Counted from the stretch's first letter, positions 55,069 to 64,000 are shown. The stretch is 64,000 nucleotides of DNA from Candidatus Chloroploca mongolica (GCF_004762035.2 NZ_SIJK02000007.1:1-64000); one strand, 5' to 3'. The notes: generated by a model from the letters alone, not told the origin. Numbers and translations are program-made.

Positions 55069-55088
55069 TTGACGCAAAGGCGCAAAGG
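55069..55088. repeat. GACGCAAAGGCGCAAAGG repeat copy inside the hox operon
   Basis: TTGACGCAAAGGCGCAAAGG sits between hoxF and hoxU, the third occurrence of this family. Downstream, TTGACA (55092-55097) and TTATAA (55117-55122) are 19 bp apart and could form an extra promoter for hoxUYH. Confidence 0.65.
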
Positions 55089-55132
55089 GTGTTGACACCA
55101 CCCCCAACCCCTAGCGTTATAAGGATGATGGC

Positions 55133-55840
55133 ATGGCCGCGAGAACATTGACGATTAATGGAACGCTGATCAGTGCCCGCTCGAATGAGACGGTGCTGGA
55201 AGCAGCACGTGAGGCCGGGATCAGCATCCCGACGCTTTGCCACCTGGATGGCCTCTCTGAAGTAGGTGCCTGTCGGCTCTGTCTGGTTGAGATCGCTGGC
55301 TCGGCCAAACTGCAACCCGCCTGTCATACCACCGTCACCGAGGGGATGGAGGTACAGACTGATACGCCCCGCCTCAAGGCCCACCGTCGGGCGATCGTTG
55401 AACTGCTCTTTGCTGAACGCAACCATATCTGTGCCGTCTGTGTCGCCTCGGGTCACTGTGAATTGCAACAACTGGCCGTCGAAGTTGGGATGAGCCACGT
55501 GCGCTACGAGTATCTGTCGCCAGATTGCAGCGTTGATATTAGCCACGCCCGCTTTGGCATTGACCATAATCGCTGTGTGCTCTGTACTCGCTGTGTGCGC
55601 GCTTGCGACGAGGTCGAAGGCGTGCATACCTGGGATATTGCGGGACGTGGAACGAATGCACGGGTCATTACCGATCTCAATGTGCCATGGGGCGAGGCCA
55701 CGAGTTGCACCTCCTGTGGCAAGTGCCTCCTGGCATGTCCGACCGGGGCAATCTTTAGTCGTGGCAGCACCGTGGCTGAGCTTGAACGCGATGCCAGTCG
55801 CATTGCCACGATTGTGGCAGCCCGCAATGAACGCTGGTGA
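55133..55840 (+). CDS. hoxU: Bidirectional hydrogenase diaphorase subunit HoxU
   Basis: A 235-residue NuoG-N-like iron-sulfur subunit. Plant-type [2Fe-2S] ligands lie in [20 protein letters not shown] and PACHT. A HisCys3 [4Fe-4S] site follows ([15 protein letters not shown]), then two ferredoxin-like CX2CX2CX3C sets ([27 protein letters not shown]). It passes electrons between HoxF and the hydrogenase subunits. The Shine-Dalgarno is AAGGAT about seven bases before ATG 55133. Confidence 0.93.
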   Translation: MAARTLTINGTLISARSNETVLEAAREAGISIPTLCHLDGLSEVGACRLCLVEIAGSAKLQPACHTTVTEGMEVQTDTPRLKAHRRAIVELLFAERNHICAVCVASGHCELQQLAVEVGMSHVRYEYLSPDCSVDISHARFGIDHNRCVLCTRCVRACDEVEGVHTWDIAGRGTNARVITDLNVPWGEATSCTSCGKCLLACPTGAIFSRGSTVAELERDASRIATIVAARNERW

Positions 55841-55912
55841 CCCCTCGGCGGGGTAGGGATCAAGCCTGATCGCCCATCGAACCTCGCCGAAGCATAACGA
55901 TGGAGAGACGAT

Positions 55913-56446
55913 ATGAACCGTCTGAAACTTGCGACTGTCTGGTTGGGAGGGTGCTCGGGCTGCCATATGTCGCTCCTCGATCTTGATGAATGGTTGATCG
56001 ATCTTGCCGCCCACGTCGATCTGGTCTATAGCCCGATTGCAGATCAGAAGACCTTTCCCGAAGATGTCGATCTGACCCTGGTCGAGGGCGCGATTGCCAA
56101 TGATGAGCATCTCGAATTGATCCAGGATGTCCGTGAACGTAGCCGCATGGTCGTTGCGCTCGGCGATTGCGCCGTCACCGGCAATGTGACCGCGCTGCGC
56201 AATCCACTTGGCGAGGCGCGCAGCATCCTGCAGCAGGTCTATATTGAACACGGCGACCCCCGTGGGATTCTGCCGAGTACGCCAGGGATTGTCCCGATCC
56301 TGGTTGATCAGGTCGTCCCGATCCATATGATTATCCCCGTTGACCTCTTCTTGGCAGGTTGTCCTCCTTCTGGCCCACGCATCCGCGCCGTGCTCGAAGC
56401 CTTGCTGGCAGGTACACCTCCTGAACTAGTCGGAGGGTTCGGGTAA
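55913..56446 (+). CDS. hoxY: [NiFe]-hydrogenase small subunit HoxY
   Basis: A 177-residue small subunit carrying the proximal [4Fe-4S] cluster. [19 protein letters not shown] gives the CX2C pair; further cysteines occur in [10 protein letters not shown] and LAGCPPSGP. The short length, lacking the extra cluster-binding extension of uptake hydrogenases, fits soluble group 3d enzymes. It lacks a Tat signal, so it stays in the cytoplasm. GGAGA precedes the ATG. Confidence 0.93.
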   Translation: MNRLKLATVWLGGCSGCHMSLLDLDEWLIDLAAHVDLVYSPIADQKTFPEDVDLTLVEGAIANDEHLELIQDVRERSRMVVALGDCAVTGNVTALRNPLGEARSILQQVYIEHGDPRGILPSTPGIVPILVDQVVPIHMIIPVDLFLAGCPPSGPRIRAVLEALLAGTPPELVGGFG

Positions 56447-56513
56447 GCGCGACACCCAAGCAACGCACTTGGACGCATATGGCCCTCGCCAGAGGCCTAT
56501 AGAGGAACGACCT

Positions 56514-57938
56514 ATGACACAGACAATCGTGATCGATCCTGTCACCCGTATTGAGGGACACGCAAAGATCAGCATCTATCTCGACAATGACGGGTCGGTG
56601 CGCGATGCCCAGTTTCACGTCACCGAGTTTCGTGGCTTTGAGCGCTTTTGCATCGGGCGGCCCTTCTGGGAAATGCCGGCGATTACGGCCCGCATCTGCG
56701 GTATCTGCCCAATTAGCCACATCCTAGCATCGGCCAAGGCAGGCGATGCTTTGCTTGCTGTCGAGATTCCGCCGGCTGCCGATAAGTTGCGACGGCTGAT
56801 GAACCTCGGCCAGATTATTCAGTCCCACGCGCTCAGTTTTTTTCATCTCAGCGGCCCCGACCTGTTTCTTGGCTATGAGAGTGACCCGGCGAAACGCAAT
56901 ATCTTTGGACTAATTGCGGCTGAACCAGACTTTGCCCGCGGGGGCATTCGGCTCCGCCAGTTTGGGCAAGAGATCATCGAGGCGCTCGGTGGGCGCAAGA
57001 TCCACCCCGCCTGGGCGGTGCCCGGCGGCGTCCGTTCGGGGATGAGTGCAGAGGTGCGGGCGGCCTTTCGCCAGCGTTTGCCCGAAGCAATGGATGTCAC
57101 CCGCAATGCGCTGGCACGCTTCAAGACCGTGCTTGATGCCAGTGACGAAGAAGTTACCAGCTATGGCTTCTTCCCTAGCCTTTTTGCGGGCATGGTGACA
57201 CCCGAAGGCAACTGGGAACATCACGGCGGCAAACTGCGCGTGCGTGATGCCGAAGGCCAAATCCTGGCCGACCAGGTCAAAGCTGACGACTATCAGCAAC
57301 TCTTTGGTGAAGCATCGGAAGCCTGGAGCTACCTGAAATTCCCGTATTATCAACCCCTCGGCTATCCCGACGGTATCTATCGGGTGGGGCCATTGGCGCG
57401 CCTCAACGTGTGCGACCAGGTAGGGACACCGCTCGCCGACGCAGAACTGACCGAGATGCGCCAGCGTGCTGGGCACCGGATGGTCACGGCAAGTTTCTAC
57501 TACCACTATGCACGGCTGATCGAGATCCTCGCGGCGCTTGAACTGGTTACTCAGTTGCTCGACGACCCCGAGCTGGGTTCGAGCGTGTTGCGCGCCGATG
57601 CCGGGGTCAATCATCTCGAAGCCGTCGGATGTAGCGAAGCCCCACGGGGGAGCCTCTTCCATCATTATCAGGTCGACAAGAACGGCCTGATCACCTATCT
57701 AAACCTGATCATCGCGACAGGGCAGAATAACCTGGCAATGAACCAGACCGTCGCGCAGATCGCCCGCCATTACCTGCGCGGGGATCGCCTCGAAGAAGGT
57801 TTGCTCAATCGGGTCGAGGCCGGCATCAGAGCATATGATCCGTGCCTGAGCTGCTCGACCCACGCGGTAGGCCAGGCGGCTTTTGCGATCAGCCTGATCG
57901 GCCCCGATGGGCGTGTGGTGGATCACGCGGTGCGGTAG
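56514..57938 (+). CDS. hoxH: [NiFe]-hydrogenase large subunit HoxH
   Basis: A 474-residue catalytic subunit binding the NiFe(CN)2CO site. The N-terminal ligand motif is [10 protein letters not shown] and the C-terminal motif is [10 protein letters not shown] 24-residue tail ([20 protein letters not shown] and four more) follows the last His, as expected for a precursor that is cut by an endopeptidase such as HoxW after nickel insertion. That protease and the hyp maturation genes are not in the window. ATG 56514 has AGAGG upstream; an earlier in-frame start at 56469 lacks one. Confidence 0.95.
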   Translation: MTQTIVIDPVTRIEGHAKISIYLDNDGSVRDAQFHVTEFRGFERFCIGRPFWEMPAITARICGICPISHILASAKAGDALLAVEIPPAADKLRRLMNLGQIIQSHALSFFHLSGPDLFLGYESDPAKRNIFGLIAAEPDFARGGIRLRQFGQEIIEALGGRKIHPAWAVPGGVRSGMSAEVRAAFRQRLPEAMDVTRNALARFKTVLDASDEEVTSYGFFPSLFAGMVTPEGNWEHHGGKLRVRDAEGQILADQVKADDYQQLFGEASEAWSYLKFPYYQPLGYPDGIYRVGPLARLNVCDQVGTPLADAELTEMRQRAGHRMVTASFYYHYARLIEILAALELVTQLLDDPELGSSVLRADAGVNHLEAVGCSEAPRGSLFHHYQVDKNGLITYLNLIIATGQNNLAMNQTVAQIARHYLRGDRLEEGLLNRVEAGIRAYDPCLSCSTHAVGQAAFAISLIGPDGRVVDHAVR

Positions 57939-57970
57939 GGTTTGGGGGCCTACGACCACCAAGAATCTCC

Positions 57971-58020
57971 CTTGTGCTGGCGAAAACGGCCGCGAAGCTG
58001 GTCGTTTTCGCCAGCACAAG
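57971..58020. other. 18-bp hairpin after hoxH
   Basis: CTTGTGCTGGCGAAAACG (57971-57988) pairs with CGTTTTCGCCAGCACAAG (58003-58020). A second small hairpin GTTAGGG/CCCTAAC follows at 58028-58047. Probably the hox operon end, though no U-run is present. Confidence 0.7.
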
Positions 58021-58086
58021 AATAGTTGTTAGGGCTGCCACCCTAACATTGGGCGCAAGCCCCCAAGAAGCGCTTACGCAGTTCTA

Positions 58087-58095
58087 TGCTATAAT
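58087..58095 (+). promoter_or_regulatory. Extended -10 promoter of dnaN
   Basis: TGCTATAAT: a perfect TATAAT (58090-58095) with the TGn extension. No good -35 is visible 17 bp upstream, as is usual for extended -10 promoters. The leader to the dnaN ATG would be about 135 bases. Confidence 0.65.
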
Positions 58096-58236
58096 TGTCG
58101 CACACAACAAAGATACATTGCAACGCCTGTGGTCAGGTATCGAGGAAGAAGCCAGCAGCACCCGCGCCTTCCTTGCCACGGGTTCGTTTTGTACCCGAGG
58201 AAAGCAGCTTTTTTATATTAAAGGCAAGCACGTCTT

Positions 58237-59370
58237 ATGAAGTTGACCTGTCTGCAAGATAACCTCAAACGTGGCCTCGCCACAGTCAGCCATGCAGTCG
58301 CCGGCAAAAGCACCCTGCCTGTCCTCTCTAATGTGTTGCTTGCCACCGACGAAGGTCGGCTGAAACTCGCGGCAACGAATCTCGAAGTTGGCATTACGCA
58401 CTGGATCGGGGCACAAATCCAGGAAGAAGGTGCCGTGACGGTGCCAGCAAAATTACTGGCAGATGTCATTGGGAGCCTGCCCAATGACCGGGTGACGTTG
58501 ACCCTTGATGCCCGTACGCAGACACTCAAGGTCGAATGTGGACGTTTCACAAGCAATATCAAGGGTATCGAGGCAGACGAGTTTCCAACGATTCCGTCGA
58601 TCACCGGGCAAGAGCCACTCACCTCGCTGCCTCCTGATGTGCTGCGGGAAGCAATTGACCAGGTAGTCTTCGCGGCCGCAACCGATGAGTCGCGCCCTGT
58701 GCTTGCCGGTGTGCTGGTGCGGTTGAACGATACGCGTCTCTTTTTCGCCGCTGCCGATGGCTTTCGTCTGGCAACACGGAATGTGCCCCTGCCTGAACCA
58801 GTCGCGCGCCAGAGCGAATTCATTGTGCCTGCCCGGACGCTCGCCGAGTTGGCCCGGATCGCCAGCGAAACCCAGGGCCAGGTGAGTATCACCGTAGCCA
58901 CCGGGGGCAGCCAGGTGCTCTTCCATACCGAGACGACCGAGCTTGTCTCGCGGCTTATTGATGGACGCTTCCCCGATGTCGAGCGGATCATTCCCCAGCA
59001 ACACATAACCCGCTCGGTGCTCGAAACGAGTGAGCTCGCGAAGGCAGTCAAACTTGCCTCGTATTTCGCTACGGCGAGTCAGAACGTCGTGAAATTGACG
59101 ATGGAACCCGGCGGCGAACTTGGCCCAGGACGGGTGATCATCAGTGCGAATGCCGCCGAAGTTGGTGATAATACCGGCGAAATTGATGGTATGATTCAGG
59201 GCGAGGGCGGGCAGATTGCCCTCAATGTCAAATATTTGACGGAATTGCTCGGGGCAATTAAGAGTGCCCAGATCACCTTAGAGACCCAATCGCCCCAGAG
59301 TCCCGGGGTCTTTAAGCCCGTTGGTCAAGATGGCTATATTCATATTATTATGCCCATGAGCATTCGCTAG
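58237..59370 (+). CDS. dnaN: DNA polymerase III beta subunit (sliding clamp)
   Basis: A 377-residue clamp subunit of normal length with the three-fold repeated clamp domain. Recognisable are the opening LKRGLATVSHAVAGKSTLPVLSN, the IKGIEADEFPTIP segment, DESRPVLAGVLV, ADGFRLATR, and the C-terminal peptide-binding end GYIHIIMPMSIR. It forms the ring that holds polymerase on DNA. dnaA, recF and gyrB are not adjacent and no DnaA-box cluster was seen, so this is probably not the origin region. The Shine-Dalgarno is AAAGG. Confidence 0.95.
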   Translation: MKLTCLQDNLKRGLATVSHAVAGKSTLPVLSNVLLATDEGRLKLAATNLEVGITHWIGAQIQEEGAVTVPAKLLADVIGSLPNDRVTLTLDARTQTLKVECGRFTSNIKGIEADEFPTIPSITGQEPLTSLPPDVLREAIDQVVFAAATDESRPVLAGVLVRLNDTRLFFAAADGFRLATRNVPLPEPVARQSEFIVPARTLAELARIASETQGQVSITVATGGSQVLFHTETTELVSRLIDGRFPDVERIIPQQHITRSVLETSELAKAVKLASYFATASQNVVKLTMEPGGELGPGRVIISANAAEVGDNTGEIDGMIQGEGGQIALNVKYLTELLGAIKSAQITLETQSPQSPGVFKPVGQDGYIHIIMPMSIR

Positions 59371-59371
59371 G

Positions 59372-59400
59372 TTGTCGAAGGACGATCCATCAGCTATACT
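59372..59400 (+). promoter_or_regulatory. Promoter of the NarL-like regulator
   Basis: TTGTCG (59372-59377), 17-bp spacer, TATACT (59395-59400), just after the dnaN stop. Predicted start is near 59407. Confidence 0.65.
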
Positions 59401-59500
59401 ACTGAGTCAGTTCTGGAAAATGTAGCATCGTAACGCCAGGCATAGCTCGTCGCGATTTACGTGCTCGTGCGCACTCTGGATCAGTGCAAGGGAGCCGTTC

Positions 59501-60187
59501 TTGAGTATCAATTCGATTGTACTTGTACATGCCCATGCGATTTTTCGCGAAGGTCTCCGCCATCACATCATGGCCTTGCCTGATACCATCATCGTCGGGG
59601 AAGCAGGGCATGGTCAGCAGGCGATCCAGATTGTTGATCATAGCAACCCTGATCTGGTGTTGATGGATGTCGATCTACCCGGGGTCAATGGGCTTGAGGT
59701 GTCACGGGCGCTGAAACGCACCCATCCGCAAACGGGTATTATTCTCTTTAACACCTCAATGGAAGGTAGTTCGGTGGTGAAGGCAATCCGGGCCGGCGTC
59801 GCAGCCTATGTGCCACGGAATATTGCCTGGCCCGATTTGCTTGAGTTGATGAACGAGGTGCGCAATGGAGGCTATCCGATCAACGATCTGGTGCTCTCGC
59901 TGCCCGAGGTCGCCGCTCAGGTGATTGCTGCGTTTCGCCAGATGGTTGTTGATGAAGATACGCAGAGTATCTATTCGCCACTTTCGCCTCGTGAGCTTGA
60001 AGTGATCGAACTGGTGGCCGCCGGTCGTACAAATAGAGAAATTGCGTCCAGGCTGGATATTAGCAATCAGACGGTTAAAAACCATGTCTCTTCGATCCTG
60101 CGCAAGCTTGCCGTTAATGACCGAACGCAGGCGGTCGTCTATGCGATGCGCCGCGGCTGGATCAAGGTGGTGCTTCCTGGTGATTGA
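59501..60187 (+). CDS. NarL/LuxR-family regulator with degenerate receiver
   Basis: A 228-residue regulator. The receiver keeps D56 (LVLMDVDLPG) and T85, but the acidic pair normally before it is His-Ala (VLVHAHAIFREGL, residues 10-11) and the conserved Lys is Arg106. Normal Mg-dependent phosphorylation is therefore doubtful. The C-terminal LuxR HTH is intact (LSPRELEVIELVAAGRTNRE through DISNQTVKNHVSSILRKL). The start is TTG 59501 with AAGGGAG seven bases upstream. The lipoprotein gene begins 3 bp after its stop, so the two are coupled. Confidence 0.88.
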   Translation: MSINSIVLVHAHAIFREGLRHHIMALPDTIIVGEAGHGQQAIQIVDHSNPDLVLMDVDLPGVNGLEVSRALKRTHPQTGIILFNTSMEGSSVVKAIRAGVAAYVPRNIAWPDLLELMNEVRNGGYPINDLVLSLPEVAAQVIAAFRQMVVDEDTQSIYSPLSPRELEVIELVAAGRTNREIASRLDISNQTVKNHVSSILRKLAVNDRTQAVVYAMRRGWIKVVLPGD

Positions 60188-60190
60188 TCA

Positions 60191-62266
60191 ATGACTCTAA
60201 ACCGCTTCTCGCGCGCTCTGCTCGCGCTTCCACTGATGCTGATGATGCTGCTCGCCAGTTGTGATTTGACCACGGCTGGGGAACGCGAAGAGATCGCTGG
60301 GATCGAGACGATCCTGGCCCTGACGCCTTCGCCAACCCCGACCGCCAGCAGTACACCCGCGCCAACCAGTACGCCGACGATCGCGCCTACTCCTAGCCCA
60401 ACGCAACCACCCACACTCACTCCGTTGCCAACGAGTACGCCGTTGCCCCCAACCCCTACGCCGAATCCGGCGCTCGTCGGGTTTGGCTTCTGCGATCAAT
60501 TCGTTGGTGATCTGCGCGGTCTCTTTTCAGCCCGCCTCGTATCAGTCGACATCAGGGGCAATCCGGCCTCCGAGCAGGTTGTCCTGAATTTTGAACCCGC
60601 CCCTGGGGCCAACCAAATCGGTGCGCGCGCGTCGTGTGTGACTGCCTACGGCAATGATCAGACGCTCCATCACCTTGAGGTCTACCTCCCCGGCTGGATC
60701 AGGGATGCCCGTTTCGAGGAGTCGGTCGCTGCGCTCACTGAAGCTGTCACCAGCACACGGACAATTGCCGGGCTGCAGCTTGTGCCTGCCGATGATGGTG
60801 AGGCCGGGGCGGTGGTGAAACTCACCCTGAATGAGCCGCTGCCGTTTCGGCTGAACCTCAGTGGTGATCCGGCAACGCTCACAATCGCGGTTGCCCGTAC
60901 GTCGCCCCTGAGCAGCGCAAATGATCCGCTGGCGCTCGGTGTCGATGCTGCCCGTGCTGAACTCGCAGCCCCCCTCTTTATGCTGCTCGATGGCGATATC
61001 TGGCGCATCGAGCACGGAAGTGATGCCGCTACCGATGCGATCAGTGCCGAAAATGCTGGGGCCGTCAATCTGACCGACTCGCCCGAGACCGAGACACATC
61101 TTGCGGTCAGTCACGATGGCTCGCTCGTGGCGTTCTGTCGCGCCTTGCCCGGGCTTGATCCCGCCGAAACTGACCTCCCTGTACCAAGTACGCTCTGGTT
61201 GATGGAAGCAGATGGCACGAATCAGCGCCCCATCGCCCAGATTGGCGTCAGTTGTGCCGATCCAGCGTTTAGCCTTGATGATAAGAGTGTTGCCTTTGCC
61301 GTAGATGAGACCGGGGCGATGCCGATCCAGCGCGCCATTTATAGTATCCCCACCACCGCGAGTACGCTCCCACGCCGCATGCACGAAGGCGTGGATGAGT
61401 GGGGTCGCACCAGCCCCCAGTGGCTGGATAACGGTGATATGGTGATCGCGGCTACCTCACAAGATGGACGGAGTACGATCTTTTTGCGGCGCGCCAATGG
61501 CACGGTCGTTGATGTCGGGGCAGCCATTCTCGTACGCGATGATGGCGAGACTCCCTATAGCGCACTCGGGCAGCCACTCGTGGCCCCTGATGGCAAACGT
61601 TTTGCGGTTGAGGCTTGGCGCAACGATGAGCGTGGTGCCGACCTGGTGGTTCTCGATGCCGACGGTACGATCCTTGATATCCTCGGCACAGAAACCTTGA
61701 TCGACATCGCGCCGGGGCCCAGGCTTACCCCAACCATCAGGCCCACCAGTACCGCGGTACCAACGGTGACACCGACTAGTGTCCCCACCGAGCCCGTCAC
61801 CACCACGACCACCGCCGAACCAACGCTCACGCCAACGGCTACCACCGAGCCAGAACAAACGGTGACGCCTATCGCGACACCGCTACCAACGGCCACACCG
61901 CTGCTCGAACCAGTGCGCGAGGGGCCTTTCTGGACAAGAGCACTTGGTTGGGATGATAGCGGTCATTTGGTCTATCTCACAACGCTCTGCGCAAGTCAGG
62001 CAGTACAGGATTACCAGATCTACCGATGGAACGGTGCGCAACGTACCGAATTGATCCTGGCAGGCCAGCGTACAGGTGGCCTTGGTCAGACAGTGATGCA
62101 AGGCAATCAACTTGCCTATGTGCTGACGAGCTCACCGGCAGGGCCGCGTGGTCCAGTTGCGCTCACTCCGCGCAACCCGGTTGAACTCTGGCTCTGGGAT
62201 CTTGCCGAGGGTACGCGTGGGCGGTTGCTCGTCACCGAGCGTGGGATGGCTACGTTGCAGCGCTAA
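60191..62266 (+). CDS. Thr/Pro-rich lipoprotein with TolB-like beta-propeller
   Basis: A 691-residue lipoprotein: lipobox LLASC (Cys24), then a long TPTPT-type stalk (about 44-95), as in many exported Chloroflexota proteins. The body has WD40/TolB-like repeats (THLAVSHDGSLVAFCRALPG, PAFSLDDKSVAFAVDE, TSPQWLDNGDMVIAATSQDG, PLVAPDGKRFAVEAW). A second Thr/Pro linker (about 515-570) separates the last blade-like part. It is probably a surface-exposed binding protein. Function is unknown; the coupled upstream regulator suggests both serve one response. Confidence 0.8.
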   Translation: MTLNRFSRALLALPLMLMMLLASCDLTTAGEREEIAGIETILALTPSPTPTASSTPAPTSTPTIAPTPSPTQPPTLTPLPTSTPLPPTPTPNPALVGFGFCDQFVGDLRGLFSARLVSVDIRGNPASEQVVLNFEPAPGANQIGARASCVTAYGNDQTLHHLEVYLPGWIRDARFEESVAALTEAVTSTRTIAGLQLVPADDGEAGAVVKLTLNEPLPFRLNLSGDPATLTIAVARTSPLSSANDPLALGVDAARAELAAPLFMLLDGDIWRIEHGSDAATDAISAENAGAVNLTDSPETETHLAVSHDGSLVAFCRALPGLDPAETDLPVPSTLWLMEADGTNQRPIAQIGVSCADPAFSLDDKSVAFAVDETGAMPIQRAIYSIPTTASTLPRRMHEGVDEWGRTSPQWLDNGDMVIAATSQDGRSTIFLRRANGTVVDVGAAILVRDDGETPYSALGQPLVAPDGKRFAVEAWRNDERGADLVVLDADGTILDILGTETLIDIAPGPRLTPTIRPTSTAVPTVTPTSVPTEPVTTTTTAEPTLTPTATTEPEQTVTPIATPLPTATPLLEPVREGPFWTRALGWDDSGHLVYLTTLCASQAVQDYQIYRWNGAQRTELILAGQRTGGLGQTVMQGNQLAYVLTSSPAGPRGPVALTPRNPVELWLWDLAEGTRGRLLVTERGMATLQR

Positions 62267-62287
62267 AGACCTGATGTTATGGTTGTA

Positions 62288-62324
62288 CATGGAAAAAAGC
62301 CAGCTACGCTGGCTTTTTTCCATG
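62288..62324. terminator. Bidirectional terminator between the lipoprotein and FHA genes
   Basis: CATGGAAAAAAGCCAGC - TAC - GCTGGCTTTTTTCCATG: perfect 17-bp arms with A6/T6. It is nearly the same design as the terminator at 21301-21337, with the same GCCAGC/GCTGGC core. Confidence 0.9.
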
Positions 62325-62339
62325 ATCAGGCGTCAACGT

Positions 62340-63812
62340 TTAGGCGTGAAACGTTACGACGACTTTCCCAAACTGGACTTTCGCCTGGTCGGGGAGTGGG
62401 GTTGGGACGTTGGGGAGCAAGCGCTCGCCGTTGATCCGTGTGTGGTTGGTGCTATCGAGATCGGTCAGCATCCACTGACCGTCTTTGTGCGTGATCCGTG
62501 CATGCTTGCGGCTGACGCCACCTGTTTCACCGCCAAATGAGGTCAGGTCAATCTCGGGAAAGATACTACTCACCGGATCTTCGCGGCCGACGATAATTTC
62601 GGCCCGATCAGTGGGCAAGGTCAGCATTTGCCCGCCGTCAGCGATGACAAAATGCGGTCCGAGCGGCGGCGGGGCGACCGGGGACGGCGGGGCGACCGGG
62701 GCCACCGCAGCCGGGGCCGGTGGCGCAACGGGGGCCACCGCAGCCGATGCTGCATCTGGAGCAAGGCCGAGTTTATTCAATTCATCCTGGGCACGGATCA
62801 GCACTTCACGTGCTTCAGCGAGACCAGCCGCGACGGACGCCGGTGTTGCTGCCCCAAAAGTGGCCTGCATTTGCTCAAACTGACTGATGATCTGTTGCTG
62901 GCGGGCCACCGTTGCCTGCAAGGTACTGACCACCGCAGGGTCAACTGTTGGGGCAGGGGGAACAAGCGCTGCCAACGAAGCCTCGATCCGAGTATAGGCC
63001 TCACGTGCCTCGGCCAGACCAGCGACAACTGCGGCGGGCGTGGCGGCCCCAAAGGTGGCTTGCATTTGCTCAAACTGAATGATGATCTGGGCCTGGCGGG
63101 CAAGCTCGGCCTCGAGTTCGTTGCGCTGTGCTTCGTAGGTCGCGACATCCACTGGCGAAGGTGCGACCGGCGCGGACGCGCTTACGCTTGGCTCGGCCTC
63201 TAGCGCTGGTGCAGGAGCGACTGGCTCAGCCACGATGGGCATAGGGGACACTGGTTCGGGTTCAGGTTCATGGACAACCGGCACCGCTTCCATCACGGGG
63301 GCGACCGGCGCGGCCTCGATCGGGGCAGGGGCCACCGGCTCGGCCTCGACAGGCGCAGGGGCCACCGGCTCGGCCTCGACGGGTTGGGCCTCGGGTTCAC
63401 TTACAATCGGCACCGCCTCCATGACCGGCGCAGGGGCCACCGGCTCGGTCTCGACGGGCGCAGGAGCGACCGGCTCTGGCGTCGTTGCTGATGACTCGGG
63501 GGCGGCTGGAACCTCAAGGGGCACCTGAGGGAGCGAAGGAGGCGACGCTGGCTGAGACGAAGCAGCAGCAAGTTGCTGCCAGAGCATCTGCAAATCGGCA
63601 CCACAATTATCACAAAACGCCTCACCGGGCAAGACCGAAGCACCGCAACTCGGGCACACCGGTGCCGTCGGCAGGACTGGGGCAGGAGCAGCAGTCACAG
63701 CCACGGGAGGCGGAGGCGATGCTGGCTGATCATTGGTCAAACGAGCGCCACACTGGTCACAAAAGCGATTGGCTGGATCATTCAGCGCACCGCACGAGGG
63801 ACAGGTAATCAT
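62340..63812 (-). CDS. Double zinc-ribbon, repeat-linker, FHA domain protein
   Basis: A 490-residue protein. Two zinc ribbons open it: CPSCG...FCDQCG (residues 4-24) and CPSCG...FCDNCG (about 52-72). A Pro/Ala/Glu linker (PVAPAPVEAEP-type repeats, about 100-215) follows, then a helical pair of near-identical 45-residue repeats around QFEQMQATFGAATPA. A C-terminal FHA domain (about 395-490: IIVGRED, GVSRKHARI, LTDLDSTNHTRING) binds phospho-Thr. The second ATG (63812) is five bases after AAGGAG, so I prefer it to 63815. It may read the output of the PASTA kinase. Confidence 0.85.
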   Translation of the reverse strand: MITCPSCGALNDPANRFCDQCGARLTNDQPASPPPPVAVTAAPAPVLPTAPVCPSCGASVLPGEAFCDNCGADLQMLWQQLAAASSQPASPPSLPQVPLEVPAAPESSATTPEPVAPAPVETEPVAPAPVMEAVPIVSEPEAQPVEAEPVAPAPVEAEPVAPAPIEAAPVAPVMEAVPVVHEPEPEPVSPMPIVAEPVAPAPALEAEPSVSASAPVAPSPVDVATYEAQRNELEAELARQAQIIIQFEQMQATFGAATPAAVVAGLAEAREAYTRIEASLAALVPPAPTVDPAVVSTLQATVARQQQIISQFEQMQATFGAATPASVAAGLAEAREVLIRAQDELNKLGLAPDAASAAVAPVAPPAPAAVAPVAPPSPVAPPPLGPHFVIADGGQMLTLPTDRAEIIVGREDPVSSIFPEIDLTSFGGETGGVSRKHARITHKDGQWMLTDLDSTNHTRINGERLLPNVPTPLPDQAKVQFGKVVVTFHA

Positions 63813-63822
63813 CATGACTCCT

Positions 63823-64000
63823 TCACACATCTGCTTCATCCAATTTCTGGGTCAACCGTCGGGTCGCATACCGCAACTCTTTCTGGCCTTCAGCACTCAA
63901 CCCGCTCCCCTGTTCAAGTTGATCGGCCTGAGCGGTCGTCTTCGCCGCAAGATCTAATTCGCCGAGGTCGAGCAGGCGCGTTGCGGCAGCACGAAGTTTC
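63823..64000 (-). CDS. C-terminal fragment of an unidentified gene (cut by the window edge)
   Basis: The last 58 codons of a minus-strand gene whose start lies beyond 64000. The fragment is helical and charged (LLDLGELDLAAKTTAQADQL, LSAEGQKELRYATRRLTQKL) and ends in TGA at 63823-63825, 10 bp before the FHA gene. Such tails are found on von Willebrand A-domain proteins that sit beside zinc-ribbon/FHA proteins, but this cannot be confirmed from what is visible. Confidence 0.65.
   Translation of the reverse strand, partial: KLRAAATRLLDLGELDLAAKTTAQADQLEQGSGLSAEGQKELRYATRRLTQKLDEADV

Noticed and set aside
54785-56326. 513-codon minus-strand open frame
   Set aside because: Runs antisense across hoxF, hoxU and hoxY; these have full cofactor motifs, so this frame is a GC-composition artefact.
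58021-58236. Replication origin upstream of dnaN
   Set aside because: No cluster of TTATCCACA-type DnaA boxes, and dnaA is not adjacent.

Overview
The window looks like a chromosomal piece of a filamentous anoxygenic phototroph of the Chloroflexota, most likely the Chloroflexales. The lineage evidence is mixed. A bchE-type radical SAM cyclase lies next to a V4R protein of the BchJ type, so the cell should make bacteriochlorophyll. Exported proteins carry Thr/Pro-rich linkers and a YLP/YFP motif just after the signal peptide, a habit I associate with this phylum. The short dispersed repeats are also of a kind seen in Chloroflexus-like genomes. No 16S rRNA or other phylogenetic marker RNA is present, so the genus cannot be named. 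I found no tRNA, rRNA, CRISPR array, insertion sequence or replication origin.

Layout. 1-480: repeats only. 482-8671 (-): a tightly overlapping six-gene envelope-glycan operon, read from high to low coordinates: GT28-like transferase, two GT4 glycosyltransferases, an ABC exporter and two aminoglycoside-phosphotransferase-fold kinases. 8927-11632 (-): a Cys/Met-metabolism PLP enzyme and a DUF445 membrane protein. 11837-17595 (+): an exported six-hairpin (alpha-rhamnosidase-like) protein and two paralogous exported clan GH-A hydrolases. 17.6-21.3 kb (+): tgt, then a CYTH protein and an HD-CHAD protein (polyphosphate theme). 21.3-25.2 kb (-): a two-gene acyl-CoA synthetase operon (acsA, prpE-like). 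25.5-28.3 kb: an orphan tyrosine recombinase, a 2Fe-2S ferredoxin and a nucleoside hydrolase. 28.4-33.1 kb (+): a PASTA Ser/Thr kinase, a class V aminotransferase and an MFS exporter. 33.2-37.4 kb (-): a hybrid sensor kinase overlapping a diguanylate cyclase. 37.5-40.2 kb (-): a beta-CASP metallo-hydrolase with a duplicated tail. 40.5-49.5 kb: nudL, tatA, obgE, a SpoIIE-type phosphatase, a receiver-RodZ-like fusion, mnmG and an acyl-CoA thioesterase. 49.6-52.7 kb (-): an orphan phage-tail-tube-like protein, bchE and bchJ. 52.9-57.9 kb (+): hoxEFUYH, a complete bidirectional NAD-linked [NiFe]-hydrogenase. 58.2-62.3 kb (+): dnaN, a NarL-like regulator with a degenerate receiver and a beta-propeller lipoprotein. 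62.3-64.0 kb (-): a zinc-ribbon/FHA protein and the C-terminal end of an upstream gene.

How it fits together. Bacteriochlorophyll synthesis (bchE/bchJ) is divergent from a hydrogenase that exchanges electrons between H2 and NAD(P)H. Acetate and propionate activation (acsA/prpE) feeds central carbon metabolism. These three suggest photo-hetero/autotrophic growth with H2 and small organic acids. There is also much signalling and envelope machinery: hybrid kinase, GGDEF, PASTA kinase plus FHA protein, PP2C phosphatase, and two receivers lacking canonical residues. Intergenic regions hold several long, nearly perfect hairpins and at least three families of dispersed repeats, one of which sits inside the hox operon.
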